DNA from: Pomphorhynchus laevis
Lineage: Eukaryota > Acanthocephala > Palaeacanthocephala > Echinorhynchida > Pomphorhynchidae
Direction of reading: 5' to 3'
Assembly (NCBI GenBank): GCA_012934845.2
Contig: WNNJ02002486.1
Coordinates: 93,817-157,816, forward strand
Length of the DNA: 64,000 nucleotides
The notes under the pieces are model-generated. The model saw only the letters and a list, made by a program, of their open reading frames with translations. It was not told the DNA's origin and made no database searches. Numbering within the stretch: the first letter of the stretch is position 1; each line of letters begins with the position of its first letter. A program made the translations under genes and the position numbers. This document shows, piece by piece, positions 23,072 to 35,239 of the stretch.

Positions 23072-26000
23072 ACAATTATAATAAAGATTTTGTTAAATAA
23101 TACAAAACACTGTCAGAACACAGCACAAAAAATATGTTGCATAATAATTCTTCTTTATCTTAAAACCAGAATACTTCGGTCTTAGTATACATCTTCACGG
23201 ACTCAGGTCCAGAGGAATCTGAGCCCCAGACGAAACAACGCGCCGCCATCCGACTATACCATTCGGGGTATCTCACCTCCATAAGAGTCCAGTCGAGGCG
23301 GACTATGGTCGGTAATCTCGAGATGAGAAGCTTGATAAACCTTAGTCCTTTCTCTGGGGGACGTCCTCTAGAGAAGAAGACTAATCCCGAGATATACCAA
23401 GTTCCCCAAAGGCGTACTTAATTTTTTCCATTCAATGACAAATGCAGGGTCTGCTTCAGAGCCCACTTAGCTCTCTTTATGATACGTTTAAGTCTATCCA
23501 GGTCAGCTTTCGCCGACAAATTCAACGTAACGGTGAACCCAGATATTTTATTCGACTTGTGAAGATGGGGAGTGGTTGAGGCGGCAAAATGAAGAAGTGC
23601 AGAGAGTGCTAGTCTCTAAAGGTTTTTCTTTGTGGCAAGTGCGCCATGAAAGACAATCACCTGCGATTTTTCGGAGTTCAAAATAATATTGGAATGGGTA
23701 AGCTGGTCTTTTAATCTTAAAAAGAAACGGTTGATGTCCAATAATACATTTTTGCACCTGTGTACAGAAAACAGGGCTATAGTATCATCTGCCTATACCA
23801 CGAGATGATGATAACGTTTAAAAGCTCTGAAGAGAATAATGAAGTCAGCGAGATATAAGACAAAAGAAAGTGGGGAGCCTGGAGGCACACCTGTAATGAG
23901 GGAGAACTGACGTGCATCAGTGTCGTCTTCATAATATAACCGCTTGGTGGATAGCAATATATCTACCTTGCTAACAATTCTCGCAGGCAGCCCGATGTAC
24001 CTGATAAAGAATAAAGCGAAGGGAATAAGGATGCGATCAAATGCAGCGGAAAAGTCAAGAAAAACAGCCACATCGAGCTGATGACTGTTATGGCGACAAA
24101 ACTTATGCACTTTACCAATTGCTGAATAGACCAAGCGCACTGTGACAAACCCATGAACACTCGGTAAGATTAAGTTACGTCTACTTAAGTGGTCGCTGAT
24201 TCTACGCGCAAGCACTTTTCGTAGAATGGATATGAGGAAATTTTGAATTGAAATTGGCGGAGGTCTTTAGGACAACAAACCGATTTTTTCTTAGGTAAAA
24301 ATATACGTCGGCTACAATTTATGCTGGCTAAATCAGATAGTGAGGCTTAAAGCATTGTGACGGCCAATTATCTTCTTTTATTGGCCGTCAAAAGCTGACA
24401 AACTCGAGAAGAGAGTGGAGCGACGGATTTGGAGGTGCCTGAAGTTGGCCCCAAGAGTTAAGGATATCCATAACAGATAAAACCCTGCTCTTGAAGTTAC
24501 CCCAAGGCGGGAATGACTAGGGAGAAATCGTGGCTGCATAATCATGCAGGGAAAGTGACTTCGCCAAATCTCTATCAAGGCCTACGCTACCAATCCGATG
24601 CCCTCTCATGACAGCAGACAAACTTCTCCTTGAATTTCTTCATGAGGGAAACCAGAGTGGGATTAAGAGAAGCAATACTTGTCCTGTCCCTGCTCAGCTG
24701 GAGCCTATATCTAAAACTCCAGTATACATTCGAGAGAACATACTAGGAGGAAGCAGAGATATTTGGAAGGTATATCATTTTTGCTAGGATCTTGAGTTTT
24801 GTTGGAGTAAGATTGTAAATGCGACCTCTATAGGTAGTCGTAAGGATCCAAGTAGCTTGCGAAGAGAGGCAGGAATAAATTCGGTCAAACTCTCATTTCC
24901 AATCATGTGGAAGAGTTGGATAGCTGCCTGAAAGAAGGCCACTTTAATTGGATCAAAGTAAAACATCTTTCCAAGCAAAGCATCTTACTCTAGCTGCCAG
25001 CGTATTAGATCATGATAGGTGGCAAGTTGTTAGCGCGACTGTTTAGTACAGATGGGTTTTAACAACCACGCCCTATGTAGCAGTAAAATGTCGAGGAGTG
25101 AGTTTGTGGTTGATTAATGAAAGGTTGGGGTTGGTGGTTTGTGAATATGATAATCGTTCCTGGTTTTGAGGAGTGCTGCATTAATCCAACGACCAGTTCT
25201 GTTGTTAAAGTCACAAAGTAACATTTCATAGCCGCTACCAAAAATTCGGTCCAGTCACATATCTTGTGAATTTCTCTCCTGGCGGGTTGTAGACATTGGC
25301 TATACTGATGCGTTTACCGTTTTTAACTAGTGATAATAGAGCTGGACACGAGTAGTTTAATAAAAATGAGGACCTTAAGGAGCACTTTACTAAGGTTAGA
25401 AGACCTTGAAACGAAGAGGAGTGAGGAGGGGTTATGTACGGAGTGAAGTAGATGGTTGTGCTTTGGGATAAATCAAGTAATGTCCTGTGGAATACGAATA
25501 GACCGCGTCTCTTGAAGGACTATAACATCTACATCTCTACCGAATAGAAGTCTAAGGGCAGTAGCACCTCCCGAATTCCACTGAAGAATATTCAGTGAAA
25601 GCTCTTGAGTACTAACCATTGCGTTAATGTAACTGGAGTAGGACTCCCTTCACCTAGTTAGAATCAGAGGCGGAAAAATCTCCCTTTCTGCTTTCGCTCA
25701 CGGCAAATGAAGTCGCTTGCCCATAGACAATATATTCATTTCCCCAAGAGTTCGTAACATCCCAAATTAGGTCTTTTCGAGCTATCTTCATCGCTGCAAT
25801 GCTCATCGTTGACTCCGTTCTCTTCTTCGATTTCGGGGGTTTCCTTGTAGTGGTAGTCTTCACCGAAGCAGGAGAACTTATTGATTCAGCTAATTTACCC
25901 ACCAAATTTTGGATCGTTTTTTCGAAGTGAGCATAGAGGCTTAGTGTTTAGCCTCAATTAATTTTATAATATTCACGTCAGGCATCCTGTCATCTATTTT

Positions 26001-26870
26001 GCAGGACGACCAACATGCTTTGACGAAGCTAGCCGGTTTCTCTGCCTTTATACCCATTATCATATGTATCTTTTGGTATGCTTTAAAAGCATTACATTTC
26101 CTTGACCTTGCGGTGTGGTCACCATCACAGTTCATGCAACATGGAATTCTAACACTTGCCTGAGTGTTCTTCAGAAGACTCACACACCCCACATTTATGG
26201 GGTAGGCTGCAAATAGCTCTCCAGTGCCCCCACTGATGACAATTGTTGCAGCGGGATGTGTGACAGGGAATAATTGTGTAATAGAGAGTCTTAGATTATG
26301 ACCCATATATGGATGGTAGTTCGAATTTGAAAGCCTTAATGCCTCATCAACCGGTGCGTGGCAAAAAGCCACCGGTATAGGGAATCCTTTGTCCCCTTTG
26401 ATAAATATAAGATTCGTAATTTTGTATTCAATCTCTAGTGCTGAAATATCAGCCTCCGAAAGAAAGGTTGGAATATTTGTTATTTTTATTGTTGCCTTAA
26501 TCGGTTTGAATGATAAGTTCAGTATAGTTGATTTTAAAATAATTGATGTGGGAGTTCAAGATCAGCAGTACTAAAGAAAATTTTAAATTCAGTTTCGTAG
26601 TATCTAATTGTAATTGAACATGATTCTTTTCTTGTATTGATCTGCAAAACTACGGAGAAAAACATTAAACAGGTTGTTTCTCTCAAGAGGCACCAACAGC
26701 TTAATGCATATAAAATTGGATAATTTCGGTACTGGCGGGAGTTCTTCATGCACATTAGGTACAGAAGAGAAATATCTACTAATCTTTTTCGTTGAATTTG
26801 ATTGCAATTGCCTTTCCATGCCGGAAAAATTGTTTGAACGCTCCGACATGTTCATTTTAGTTAGCAACAT
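23072..26870 (-). mobile_element. LINE family A, full-length decayed copy (A6)
   Basis: ORF1 starts at 26849 (MSERSNNFSG). It contains ELPPVPKLSNFICIKLLVPL (26604-26870 region), RRM-like sequence, a damaged zinc-knuckle region (CCMNCDGDHTARSRKC, 25941-26372) and the basic C-terminal tail KKPPKSKKR-type (25654-25905). ORF2 runs from about 25620 to 23205. It has endonuclease remnants, a linker (24784-24978) and RT blocks HQLDVAVFLDFSAAFDRILI and YYEDDTDARQFSLITGVPPG (23793-24215). The 3' tail is at 23072-23100. Roughly a dozen breaks. The 5' end abuts Naiad sequence at 26871. Confidence 0.75.
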
Positions 26871-27930
26871 GACCTCTAATCCTATTCTGATACAACGTCA
26901 GTTATTTATTAGTCAATTCATAAAAATGGTTTTTATTTTAAATTTCAATTTTTTATCTTAACTTGATATAAATTATAAAAAATCTTATAACAAATATTTA
27001 TTTTTACAGCAAAGGCTAAGGTTTCTTAAGCTCCTCGTCTCTCGTTTACCCATCATAGTCCGTCTCGATTGGATTATTCGGGGGTGAAAGGCCCAGGTAG
27101 TTCAGTCGGAAGGCAGCGTGTTGGATCGGTTAAAGGGATCAGATCCCTCTGGATATTTTATTATTAAATTATTAAATTTTGATTTAGCATTATTATTATG
27201 TTTTGTTTAGTTTACAATTGTATTAAATACTTAGACTCAGTTAGCTGATTTGATTTGTTCTACTTGCATGTTATTATTGACATGTGGACTTTGTTTTCCC
27301 GGTAATATGACTTCTGTCAGTAATACTGAAACTATGTATTATTAGATACGACGTTATTATTATTTTTTGTATTTTCAAATAAGTTAGATGAATTATTAAT
27401 TTAAAAAAGGGAAAAGATTGCATCCCAAGGTGTTTACACTTTAAAATGTAAACTGCTTCACGTGATCACGCTTAAGAGACCAGGCAATGATCAATAGCCA
27501 GGTCGTGTAGCGCGTGGAGTGAAGATGGTAGATCTTTTTAGATATTCTTCCAGCCTTAAACCGCCTTAAGCAGGGCAGCCCTCTGTCAGATACTGCTGGA
27601 GGGCCCGTTGTAAGTTTAGTCTGAGCCAACTAAACTAGGTGGCGACCCCGAAAAAGCAAGATTAAAAATTATGACTTAAAAGTTACATGTACACAATCAG
27701 ATTACAAAAATACGTAAGGACTAATGATTTTAATTTTAGATCTTTAAATGTAACAGAAAAAATTGTATAGTTTGTGATGTTATAAATAATAATAATTGTA
27801 TTGTAAGTAATACGACAAACAAATGTTTTTCATTAAATATTAATAATAATTGTAACTGCAATACCGCAGAAATAGTGTATCTAATACAATGTACATGTGG
27901 ATTGCAATATATTGGAAAAACATAAAAACA
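26871..27930 (+). mobile_element. Naiad fragment N2, interrupted by a LINE 3' end
   Basis: 26871-27006 matches the Naiad 3' end (GACCTCTAATCCTATTCTGA and the pseudo-LTR start). After a LINE insert the pseudo-LTR resumes at 27154 and continues through the leader (27440-27660) into the nuclease start. IVYLIQCTCGLQYIGKT can be read at about 27860-27925, a better preserved YIG-K-T than in N1. The copy stops at about 27930, where LINE A8 begins. The arrangement is a tandem junction: end of one unit, pseudo-LTR, start of the next. Confidence 0.75.
27007..27153 (+). mobile_element. LINE family A, very short 3' end insert (A7)
   Basis: About 147 bp matching the last codons of ORF2 (the AAAGGCTAAGGTTTCTTAAG segment) and the conserved 3' UTR up to CAGATCCCTCTGG. 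It sits inside the Naiad pseudo-LTR, which continues on both sides. This is a strongly 5'-truncated insertion, with no convincing target duplication. Confidence 0.7.
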
Positions 27931-29866
27931 TACGCTCCTTCTAAGCAGCGTATCCTCCTCTATCCGCCAGCGAATTAAGTCATGACAGGTGGACAGATGT
28001 GGTCACGACTGCTCCGTACAGCGGGGTTTCAACAACCACCTCTTATGGAGCAGTAATAGGTCGAGGAGTGAATTCGTTGATGTGTAATGACAGGTGAGGG
28101 ATGGTGGTTTGTGAATAAGATAACAGTTCCTTGCTCTGCGAAGTGCTGCATTGATCCAACGACCAGTTCTGTCGTTGAAATCTCCAAGTAACATGTCATA
28201 ACCGCTGTCAATAATACTATCCAGGAGGTCACGGTTCTTGTGAATCTTCCCTGGACGGATGTAAACATTGGCTAGACTGAGGCGTTTACCGTTCTTACAG
28301 AGTGAAACTACTAAACAAGAAAGGGCTAAAGAAGAATAGTTGAGTAGAAGGGACGATCTTAAGGAGCATTTTACTAAGGTCAAGAGTCCTTGAGGTGAAG
28401 AGGAGTGAGGCGGGGTTATGTACGAAGTATAGTAGGAATAAATGTGCTTAGGGATGAATCGAGTAATGTCTTGCGGGAGACGGATAGACCGCGTATCCTG
28501 AAGGACTATAACAACTGCATCTCTACCAGATAGAAGTCTAAGGGCAGAAGCTCCTCCCGAATTCCACTGAAGAATATTCAGTGAAAAAGGCTCACGAGTA
28601 CTCTGCATTGTGTTTGGTCAGCTGGGTGGGATTGCCTCATCCCTAGACAGAGCTAGGGGCGGAAAGGTTGCCCTTCCCGCCACCAACTCAGTCCTGGGCG
28701 AGCACTTGCCTACGGGCATTGTCTTCATTTCCCTGTGAAGCCGACTCGTCTTTCTTCTTCAGGAGCTTCTCGTTCTTAATGGGGGGAACGACGTGAGCCG
28801 AGGCCCCCTCTTTTTCGAGCTAGGTAAAGCATGCTGAGTGGAAACTCCCGGACTTGAATAAAGTGCAGAGACCAAGGCGGATACCATATTTTCCACATTT
28901 TTGATGCCAGAATGTATCTTAACGTCCATAACACTCAGGATGTCCTTTTCTGTCATCCTTGAGGCTGCGCCAGAAAAGGTTGAATCGGGTTTCTTGACTA
29001 CATCAGACCTGGATAAGTTGTTCCGTTAATTTTTAAAGCATGCACATTTACGAGACTATGCAGGATGGCTCCCACCACAGTTTAAGCATAGGACGGGTGA
29101 AACACACTTCTCCCCGGAACCAATACTTTTGCATGATGGGAGAGTACAGACTCCGCAGGTACTTGATCTGGAGCATTTTGAGGCCCAGTGCCCTCACTTA
29201 TGGCATGTGTTACAGTGGGAGTAAGTAAGATCCTCTGCACTTATAACAGTAAAGCGTAAGTTGTACCCTAAAAAAGATTATATGACGATTTGGCAAGGGT
29301 TTAGGCATGCTCGATAGGGGATGAACAGAATCCTACAGGAAGTGGAAATCCACTTTTCCCTATAACAGACCGGAAGTTTGAAATTTTGAAAACTTTATTC
29401 AGAACTTCGATATCATTTTCCTCTAGATGCGGAGGAAGATTGTTCATTTTAACAGATGCCAGAATAGGTTTAAAGTGAATCGAACCTAGATATTTCAGAT
29501 TCGAATCGAAGAAGATCTCATAATCCTTCGCAATATCAGAGGTTGCGAAGGAAATTTTAATTTCTGATTCATGAGATTTGACCGAATTGAACAGGATTCT
29601 GTTGGTATACTTAGCAATAAATAGTCTTAAAAAGACATTAAAAAAATTGTGCCTTTTCAGAGGTTGTGACATTGAGATAACAATAAGGTTTTTAAGTTTA
29701 GGGATTGGGGGAGTACCCCCTTTTCCTGCAAGTTAACATCAGAAATATTACTGACTTGTTTTTCAGGAATTGTAGAAGAAATCAACGTTTTACCTTTCGA
29801 AATGTAAATTTTGCTTGAATTGTTTCCTTTTGAAGCTCCGCAACTGTTTAAATTTTCACCAAACAT
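27931..29866 (-). mobile_element. LINE family A, ORF1 plus endonuclease, RT missing (A8)
   Basis: ORF1 begins at an ATG at 29866 (MFGENLNSCGASKGNNSSKI) and runs as broken pieces (29301-29672, then a knuckle region near 29040-29230, then the C-terminal region 28759-28956). ORF2 starts at 28608 and has an open endonuclease of 201 codons. It includes PFSLNILQWNSGGASALRLL, GRDAVVIVLQDTRSI, LANVYIRPG and MLLGDFNDRTGRWINAALRR. The element then stops at 27931 against Naiad N2, so the RT has been lost by deletion or rearrangement. The endonuclease catalytic Asp/Asn (GDFND) is kept. Confidence 0.75.
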
Positions 29867-32800
29867 AAATAAATAAATAAAAAGACTTTATTAAATACAC
29901 CAAAATATAGCATGCAAGAATAAAAAAGGTAGGTCATAACCAACTCAGATAAAAGATGACAAAATTTTCCTTCGTTTTTCATCTTCCCTTTCTCTTTCAT
30001 GGCCTCAGGTCCAGGGGGATCTGAGCCCCCAAACCAATCCAACACGCCGCCTTCCGACTGAACCACCCGGGGTCTTTCACCCCCCCGAAGAATCCAATAG
30101 GCGCGGACTATGCTGGGTAAACGAGAGACGAGGAGCTTAAGAAACCTTAGCCTTTGCTCTGGAGTACGTCCTCTCAAAAGAAGACTAATCCCGAGATAAC
30201 CCAAGTGCCACAAAGTCGCACTAGTTTTCCATTTCAATTACAGATGCTGAGCCCGTTTCAGAACCCATTTAGCTTCTTCAGGATACGTTTGAGTCTATCC
30301 AGGTCAGCTTTTGCCGACCACTTCACCGTAACGGTGAACCCGAGGTATTTTAATCGACTTGTGAAGGTGAGAAGTGGTTCATAGGCAAATATGGAGGAGA
30401 GCGCAGAGAGTGCTAATCTCCTAAGTTTTTGTTTTGTAGCAGGTGTGCCATGAAAGACGACCACCTGCGATTTAGCTGAGTTTAAAATAAGATTGGATAT
30501 GGGTAACTGATCTTTTAATCTTAAAAAGAAACGGCTGATGTCAGAGACTACGTCTTTACACCTGTGTCCAGTGAACAGGGCTGTGGTATCATCAGCGGAC
30601 ACCACAAGACGCTGTTCGCGTTTAAATATTTTGAATAGTTTAATAGAGGCAGCAAGATATAAGATAGGAGAAAGTGGGGATCCTTGAGGTACACCCGTAA
30701 TAGGGTAGAACTGACGCGCATCAGGGTCGTCTTCATAGTAAAATCGCTTGGTAAACAACAGGATCTCCACTCTGTTCACAATTCTCGCAGGTAACCCGAG
30801 GGACCTGAGAGAAGAGATCACAAAAGGAATGGAGATGCGGTCAAATGCAGCAGAAAAGTCAAGGAAAACAGCCACAACTAGACGATGGCTATTATCCCGA
30901 CAAAACTGCTCCACCTCACCAACTGCTGAATGGACCGAGCGACCCTTGACGAACCCATGAAAACCTATATGGATCAAATTACGCCTACTTAAATGGTCGC
31001 AGATTTTACGCGCAAGCGCTTTTTCGTAAATCGACACGAGGGCATTTTGAATCGAAATGGGTCGCAGATCTTTAGGGCATGAGCAGAATTTTTTCTTAGG
31101 AATAAAAACACGCTTACTAATATTGATGCCTGCTACATCGGATGGAGAGGCTAAAGCATTGTGACGGCCACCTCTCTTCTCTGATCAGCTGTCAAAAGCT
31201 GACAGACCCGAGAAGAAAGTGGAACGACGGATTTGGAGATGACTGGGAGTGGACCCCAGGAGTTAAGGATATCAGTAACAGATAGATCCCTACTCCTGAA
31301 GTTTCACCAAGGCAGGATTGGTTGAGGTGATAGAGTGGCTCCATAGTTGTGTAGGGCTAGTGACTCCTCCAAAACTTTTTCAAGGCCAACATTCCCTATC
31401 CAACCCTATACTCTATCCTTCCAGCAAACAAACTTCTCCTTCTTGAAAATCTTCCAAAAGGAAGACTGAGAAGGATTAAGACGAGCGATACTCGTCCTAT
31501 CCCTACTCAGCTGGAACCTGTATCTAGTGCTCCAGTATTCATTCGAGAGGGCCTGTTTGGCGGAAGCAGAGAGATTAGGGAGGTTCAGTAATTTTGCTAG
31601 GACCTTGAGTTTCGTCGGAGTGGGATTGTATATACGACCTTTATAGGTAGTCGATAGAATCGCAGTAGCTTGCGAAGAGAGGTAGGTATTGAATTCGGTT
31701 AAACTCTCATTTCCTATTAAGGGAAAGAGTTGGATAGCCGCTTGAAAGAGGGCCACTCTGATCGGATCAAAGTGAAACCTCCTTCGAAGCAACATATCTT
31801 CCTCAATCCTCCAACGAATTAGGTCATGAAAGGTGGACAATTGCTGGCGCGACTGCTCCGTGCAGAAGGGTTTTAACAACCACCTCAAGTGAAGCAGTAA
31901 AATGTCGAGGATAGAATTTGTTGATGTGCAATGAAAGGTAGGTGACGGGGTTTGTGAATAAGATAACCGTTCCTTGCTCTGCGGAGTGCTGCATTAATCC
32001 AACGACCAGTTATGTCGTTGAAATCTCCAAGTATCATGTAATAACAACTGTCAATAATACTATTCAGGAGGTCACGGTTCTTGTGAATTTCCCCTGGACG
32101 GATGTAGACATTGGCTAGACTTATGCGTTTACCGTTCTTACTGAGTGAAACTACTAAACAAGAAAGGGCTGGACATGAGTAGTTTAATAGGAGGGAGGAC
32201 CTTAAGGAGCACTTAACTAAGGTCAAGAGTCCTTGAGATGAAGAGGAGTGAGGTGGGGTTATGTACTGACGGATAGACCGCGTTTCCTGAAGGACTATAA
32301 CATCTGCATCTCTACCAGATAGAAGTCTAAGGGCGGAAGCACCTCCCGAGTTCCACTGAAGGATATTCAGTGAAAAAGGCTCACGAGTACTCTGCATTGT
32401 GATGGATTAGTTGGATGGGGGATTGCCTACCTAGACAAAGCTAGGTGCAGGAAAGTTGCCCTTCCCACCACTAGCCCCCTCCAAGGAAGGTACTTGCCTC
32501 TGGGCAGTATCTTCATTTCCCTATTAGTCTTCTGTTGAATTAGCTTCCCAATCTTGAGCGGGGGGACGGCATGGGCTGAAGCCCTCTCTTTTTCGACTCC
32601 GGAACCGAGGAAACAGGAAGCACAGGATTAGTCCTGATAACAATTAGGATAGAGCGTATTAACTCCTCCATCTGCCGAAGAGAATTCGTAGTCTTTATGT
32701 CGATAATCCGTAGAATGTCAGCGTCATCCATACGTGGAGCTGCAGCGACTGCGAAGGACTTGGCCGGATTGGGCGGTTTTAGCAAGAACAACTTTCTATA

Positions 32801-33655
32801 TTCTTTGAATAGAGAGAGCATTTCCTGCTCCAAGCAGGATGGCACCCCCCCTCAATTCGAGCAGGAAAGGGGGGCCTCGCAGCGATCGGTAGTTGTAAGA
32901 GAAGGACAGCTGGTGGAGCTACAGACCCCACACGAAAGGGTCCCACTGCAGCTGGAGGCCCAGTGTCCCCATTTGTGACACCGGCTGCAGTGGAGATAGG
33001 TCAGATCATCCCTCTCGGTGATCATGAATTTAATATTAAAACCCATAAAGGGATTCGACGCAGAATTAGACAAGGATTCAGCAATATTTAGGGGAGCATT
33101 GCAAAGGCCAACCGGAATAGGGTCCCCGTCCCTACCCCGGATTGACCTCAGATTGGTGACCTTGAATTTTGCCATAAAAGAACGTATATCTTTTTCCATT
33201 GAACGGGGAAGATTTGAAACTTTCAGTTATGCTAGGATAGGCTTGGGTGAAATTTCACCATATTCAGCTAAATTGGCGGAGAAGTACTCCATGTAGTTTG
33301 CGGCAAGGTCATTCGAGACAAAAGAGATCTTCACCTCCGCAGGGTGTAACCTAACAGAGTTAAATAGAACCCTGTTCTGAAACTGTTTGGTGAAGGATCT
33401 CAAAAATTTGTTGTAGAGATCGTGTTTTTCAATCGGTTTCTTGACTTTAATTATCAGAAAATTCTTTAATTTAGGAATGGGGGAAGCACGACCCCATCAC
33501 CTGACCATAGAAAAATTACTAACCTTGTTACTTGGATCTGTAGTTAGATTTACCTTTAATTTGTCTTTTTTTGTAGGATTATCGTTGATTTTTGAATGAT
33601 TTTTGCTGCTATCGTTTGATAGCTCCGAAATTACTTGTACACTACACATTTTTCA
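29867..33655 (-). mobile_element. LINE family A, full-length copy (A9)
   Basis: ORF1 starts at 33649 (MCSVQVISELSNDSSKNHSK) and shows IPKLKNFLIIKVKKPIEKHD, RRM-like sequence and the first knuckle (CSRCHKWGHWASSC, about 32990). ORF2 starts at 32397. It has an endonuclease with a small internal deletion (31885-32397), a linker (31406-31888) and a 259-codon open RT stretch (30258-31037) with VAVFLDFSAAFDRISIPFVI, YPITGVPQGSPLSPILYLAA and SADDTTALF at motif C, where family consensus has YADD. The 3' end carries a (TTTA)n tail. The tail ends within a few bases of the A8 ORF1 start codon. Confidence 0.8.
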
Positions 33656-33669
33656 AACATAATTCTCTT

Positions 33670-34640
33670 CCACCCTTACAAATGGCTACTCGATAATTTG
33701 TGAAAGAGAAGATGCTATCACACATAATTTACTAAAAAATGATTTTCCAATTTGGGCTATTAAGAAAGCTAAATTTAAATCTTTAGCGCATAAAAATAAA
33801 GTTTTGGTCCTGAAAAAAGATTACATCGAATAGGAATACTTTTTGTTAGTAACAAGTGGAATTCAGTATTTTCAAAGTTTATTAACAATAGTATAAAAGA
33901 TAGTTGTATTAACAAAGTGTACATTTTTAACAGAAAATTACCTAAACTTCACAAAATTTTTAAGCGTAAACCAGATTTTAACAAAGATGCCATTGTAAAA
34001 CCAGATTTAAAAGATGCCATCTTTTAACAAAGATGCCTAGTGTTGTTGCTCAGCATTTTGTGAGTTGGAATCATTCCGTTGATTTTGAAAATGCATCTAT
34101 TTTATCATTTCAAAGTAACTTGTTATCTCGCATTATTCAAGAAGCGTATTTTATTAAAAAAAGAACCTAATTTAATGCTTAATAATAATCCGATTACAAC
34201 CTTAAATTAAATTATAATTAATTATTCCAATATTAAATTATTTTAATTTTTTCAATTCGTTTGTTTTTTCTAATTGTATTATTATTTTGTTTTGGTTTAT
34301 ATTAAATTATAATTTATTACTCTACTTTTACATTATTTTTATTATTTAATTCGTATGTTTTTTTGTTACTTATTTTATGATTTTAATTTTATTTTGTTTT
34401 ATAATTCTGTTTTTTTTTCTTTCTTTTAAAATGTGTGTAAAATTTTAGTGTATGATTGTTTTGTTTCTTGGTATTTTCTTTTTCTTTTAAGTAGAAATTC
34501 GGGGCACATCAATGCTTGTATTTTTGTATAAATGTTGGAAACACGAAATTTGTGAAACATTTTATTGTAATCCTGATGATGATAGCAGGAGCTATCGAAA
34601 TATAGAATTTTAATCAAATAAAGGATAATTTTTTCTGCTT
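33670..34640 (+). mobile_element. Remnant of a second Penelope-like element with hammerhead end
   Basis: Broken coding sequence reads NDFPIWAIKKAKFKSLAHKN and, in another frame, LFVSNKWNSVFSKFINNSIK and VYIFNRKLPKLHK. This pattern resembles the region between RT and nuclease in canonical Penelope-like elements. About 600 bp of AT-rich decayed sequence follows, ending in a hammerhead-like core at 34573-34600. It is clearly different from the Naiad copies. Assignment rests on weak motif resemblance plus the ribozyme. Confidence 0.4.
34568..34625 (+). ncRNA. Hammerhead-like ribozyme motif
   Basis: CTGATGA (34573-34579), T, GATAGC-AGGA-GCTATC as a perfect 6-bp hairpin, then GAAA (34597-34600) followed by TATAG. 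This is the hammerhead core with the same extra T after CTGANGA as the copies at 18829 and 63627. Stem I pairing is not obvious, so self-cleavage is uncertain. Confidence 0.5.
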
Positions 34641-35239
34641 CTTTGTTCCTTAATAACTTTATTTATTAATGATTTTTATTATCAGTGTATATTTTTATTG
34701 TTATTATTAACATTTATTGTCCATAACATTTATTGCAAGGAAAATTTCAATCAAAACTAGTGTGTCATACAATGAATGCATTACTAGTTTGAAAAGAAGA
34801 ATATCCATAAGTCTAGTAAAGACTACTTCAATGTGTTTAAGGGCAAGCAGATCATATTTAGCAAGCAAAAGCTATGAACTTTGATTCACTTAGATTGTTT
34901 TTATGATGTGTTTTTTATACTTGTAAATAAATTTTTCTTCTCAACATTTATTGTCCGATTATAGTATTTTATATTTCAATAACTGTCTATTTTACAACTT
35001 AACCTATCATAATCGTTAATTAGGAAACAAATTGTAATGATGGCAGTAAAATAAAAAACAGTGTTCGAGTGGGTACGCAATTAGACATAGGTAGCTACCA
35101 TTTCTACGGTCACGTTAAAAAAAGTATTGGTTATTAAAGTTCTTACAATGACTATTTTATTCTGCACGCTACTTCAATCCTATCTATAAGCAAACAGCAG
35201 TCCGCTACATTTCAATAGTGATAGACAGAATACAGACTC
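34641..35239. other. Non-coding stretch between PLE remnant and LINE A10
   Basis: AT-rich, with no open frame or known repeat that I can support. The last about 60 bp may belong to the 5' UTR of the LINE that follows. Confidence 0.4.
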
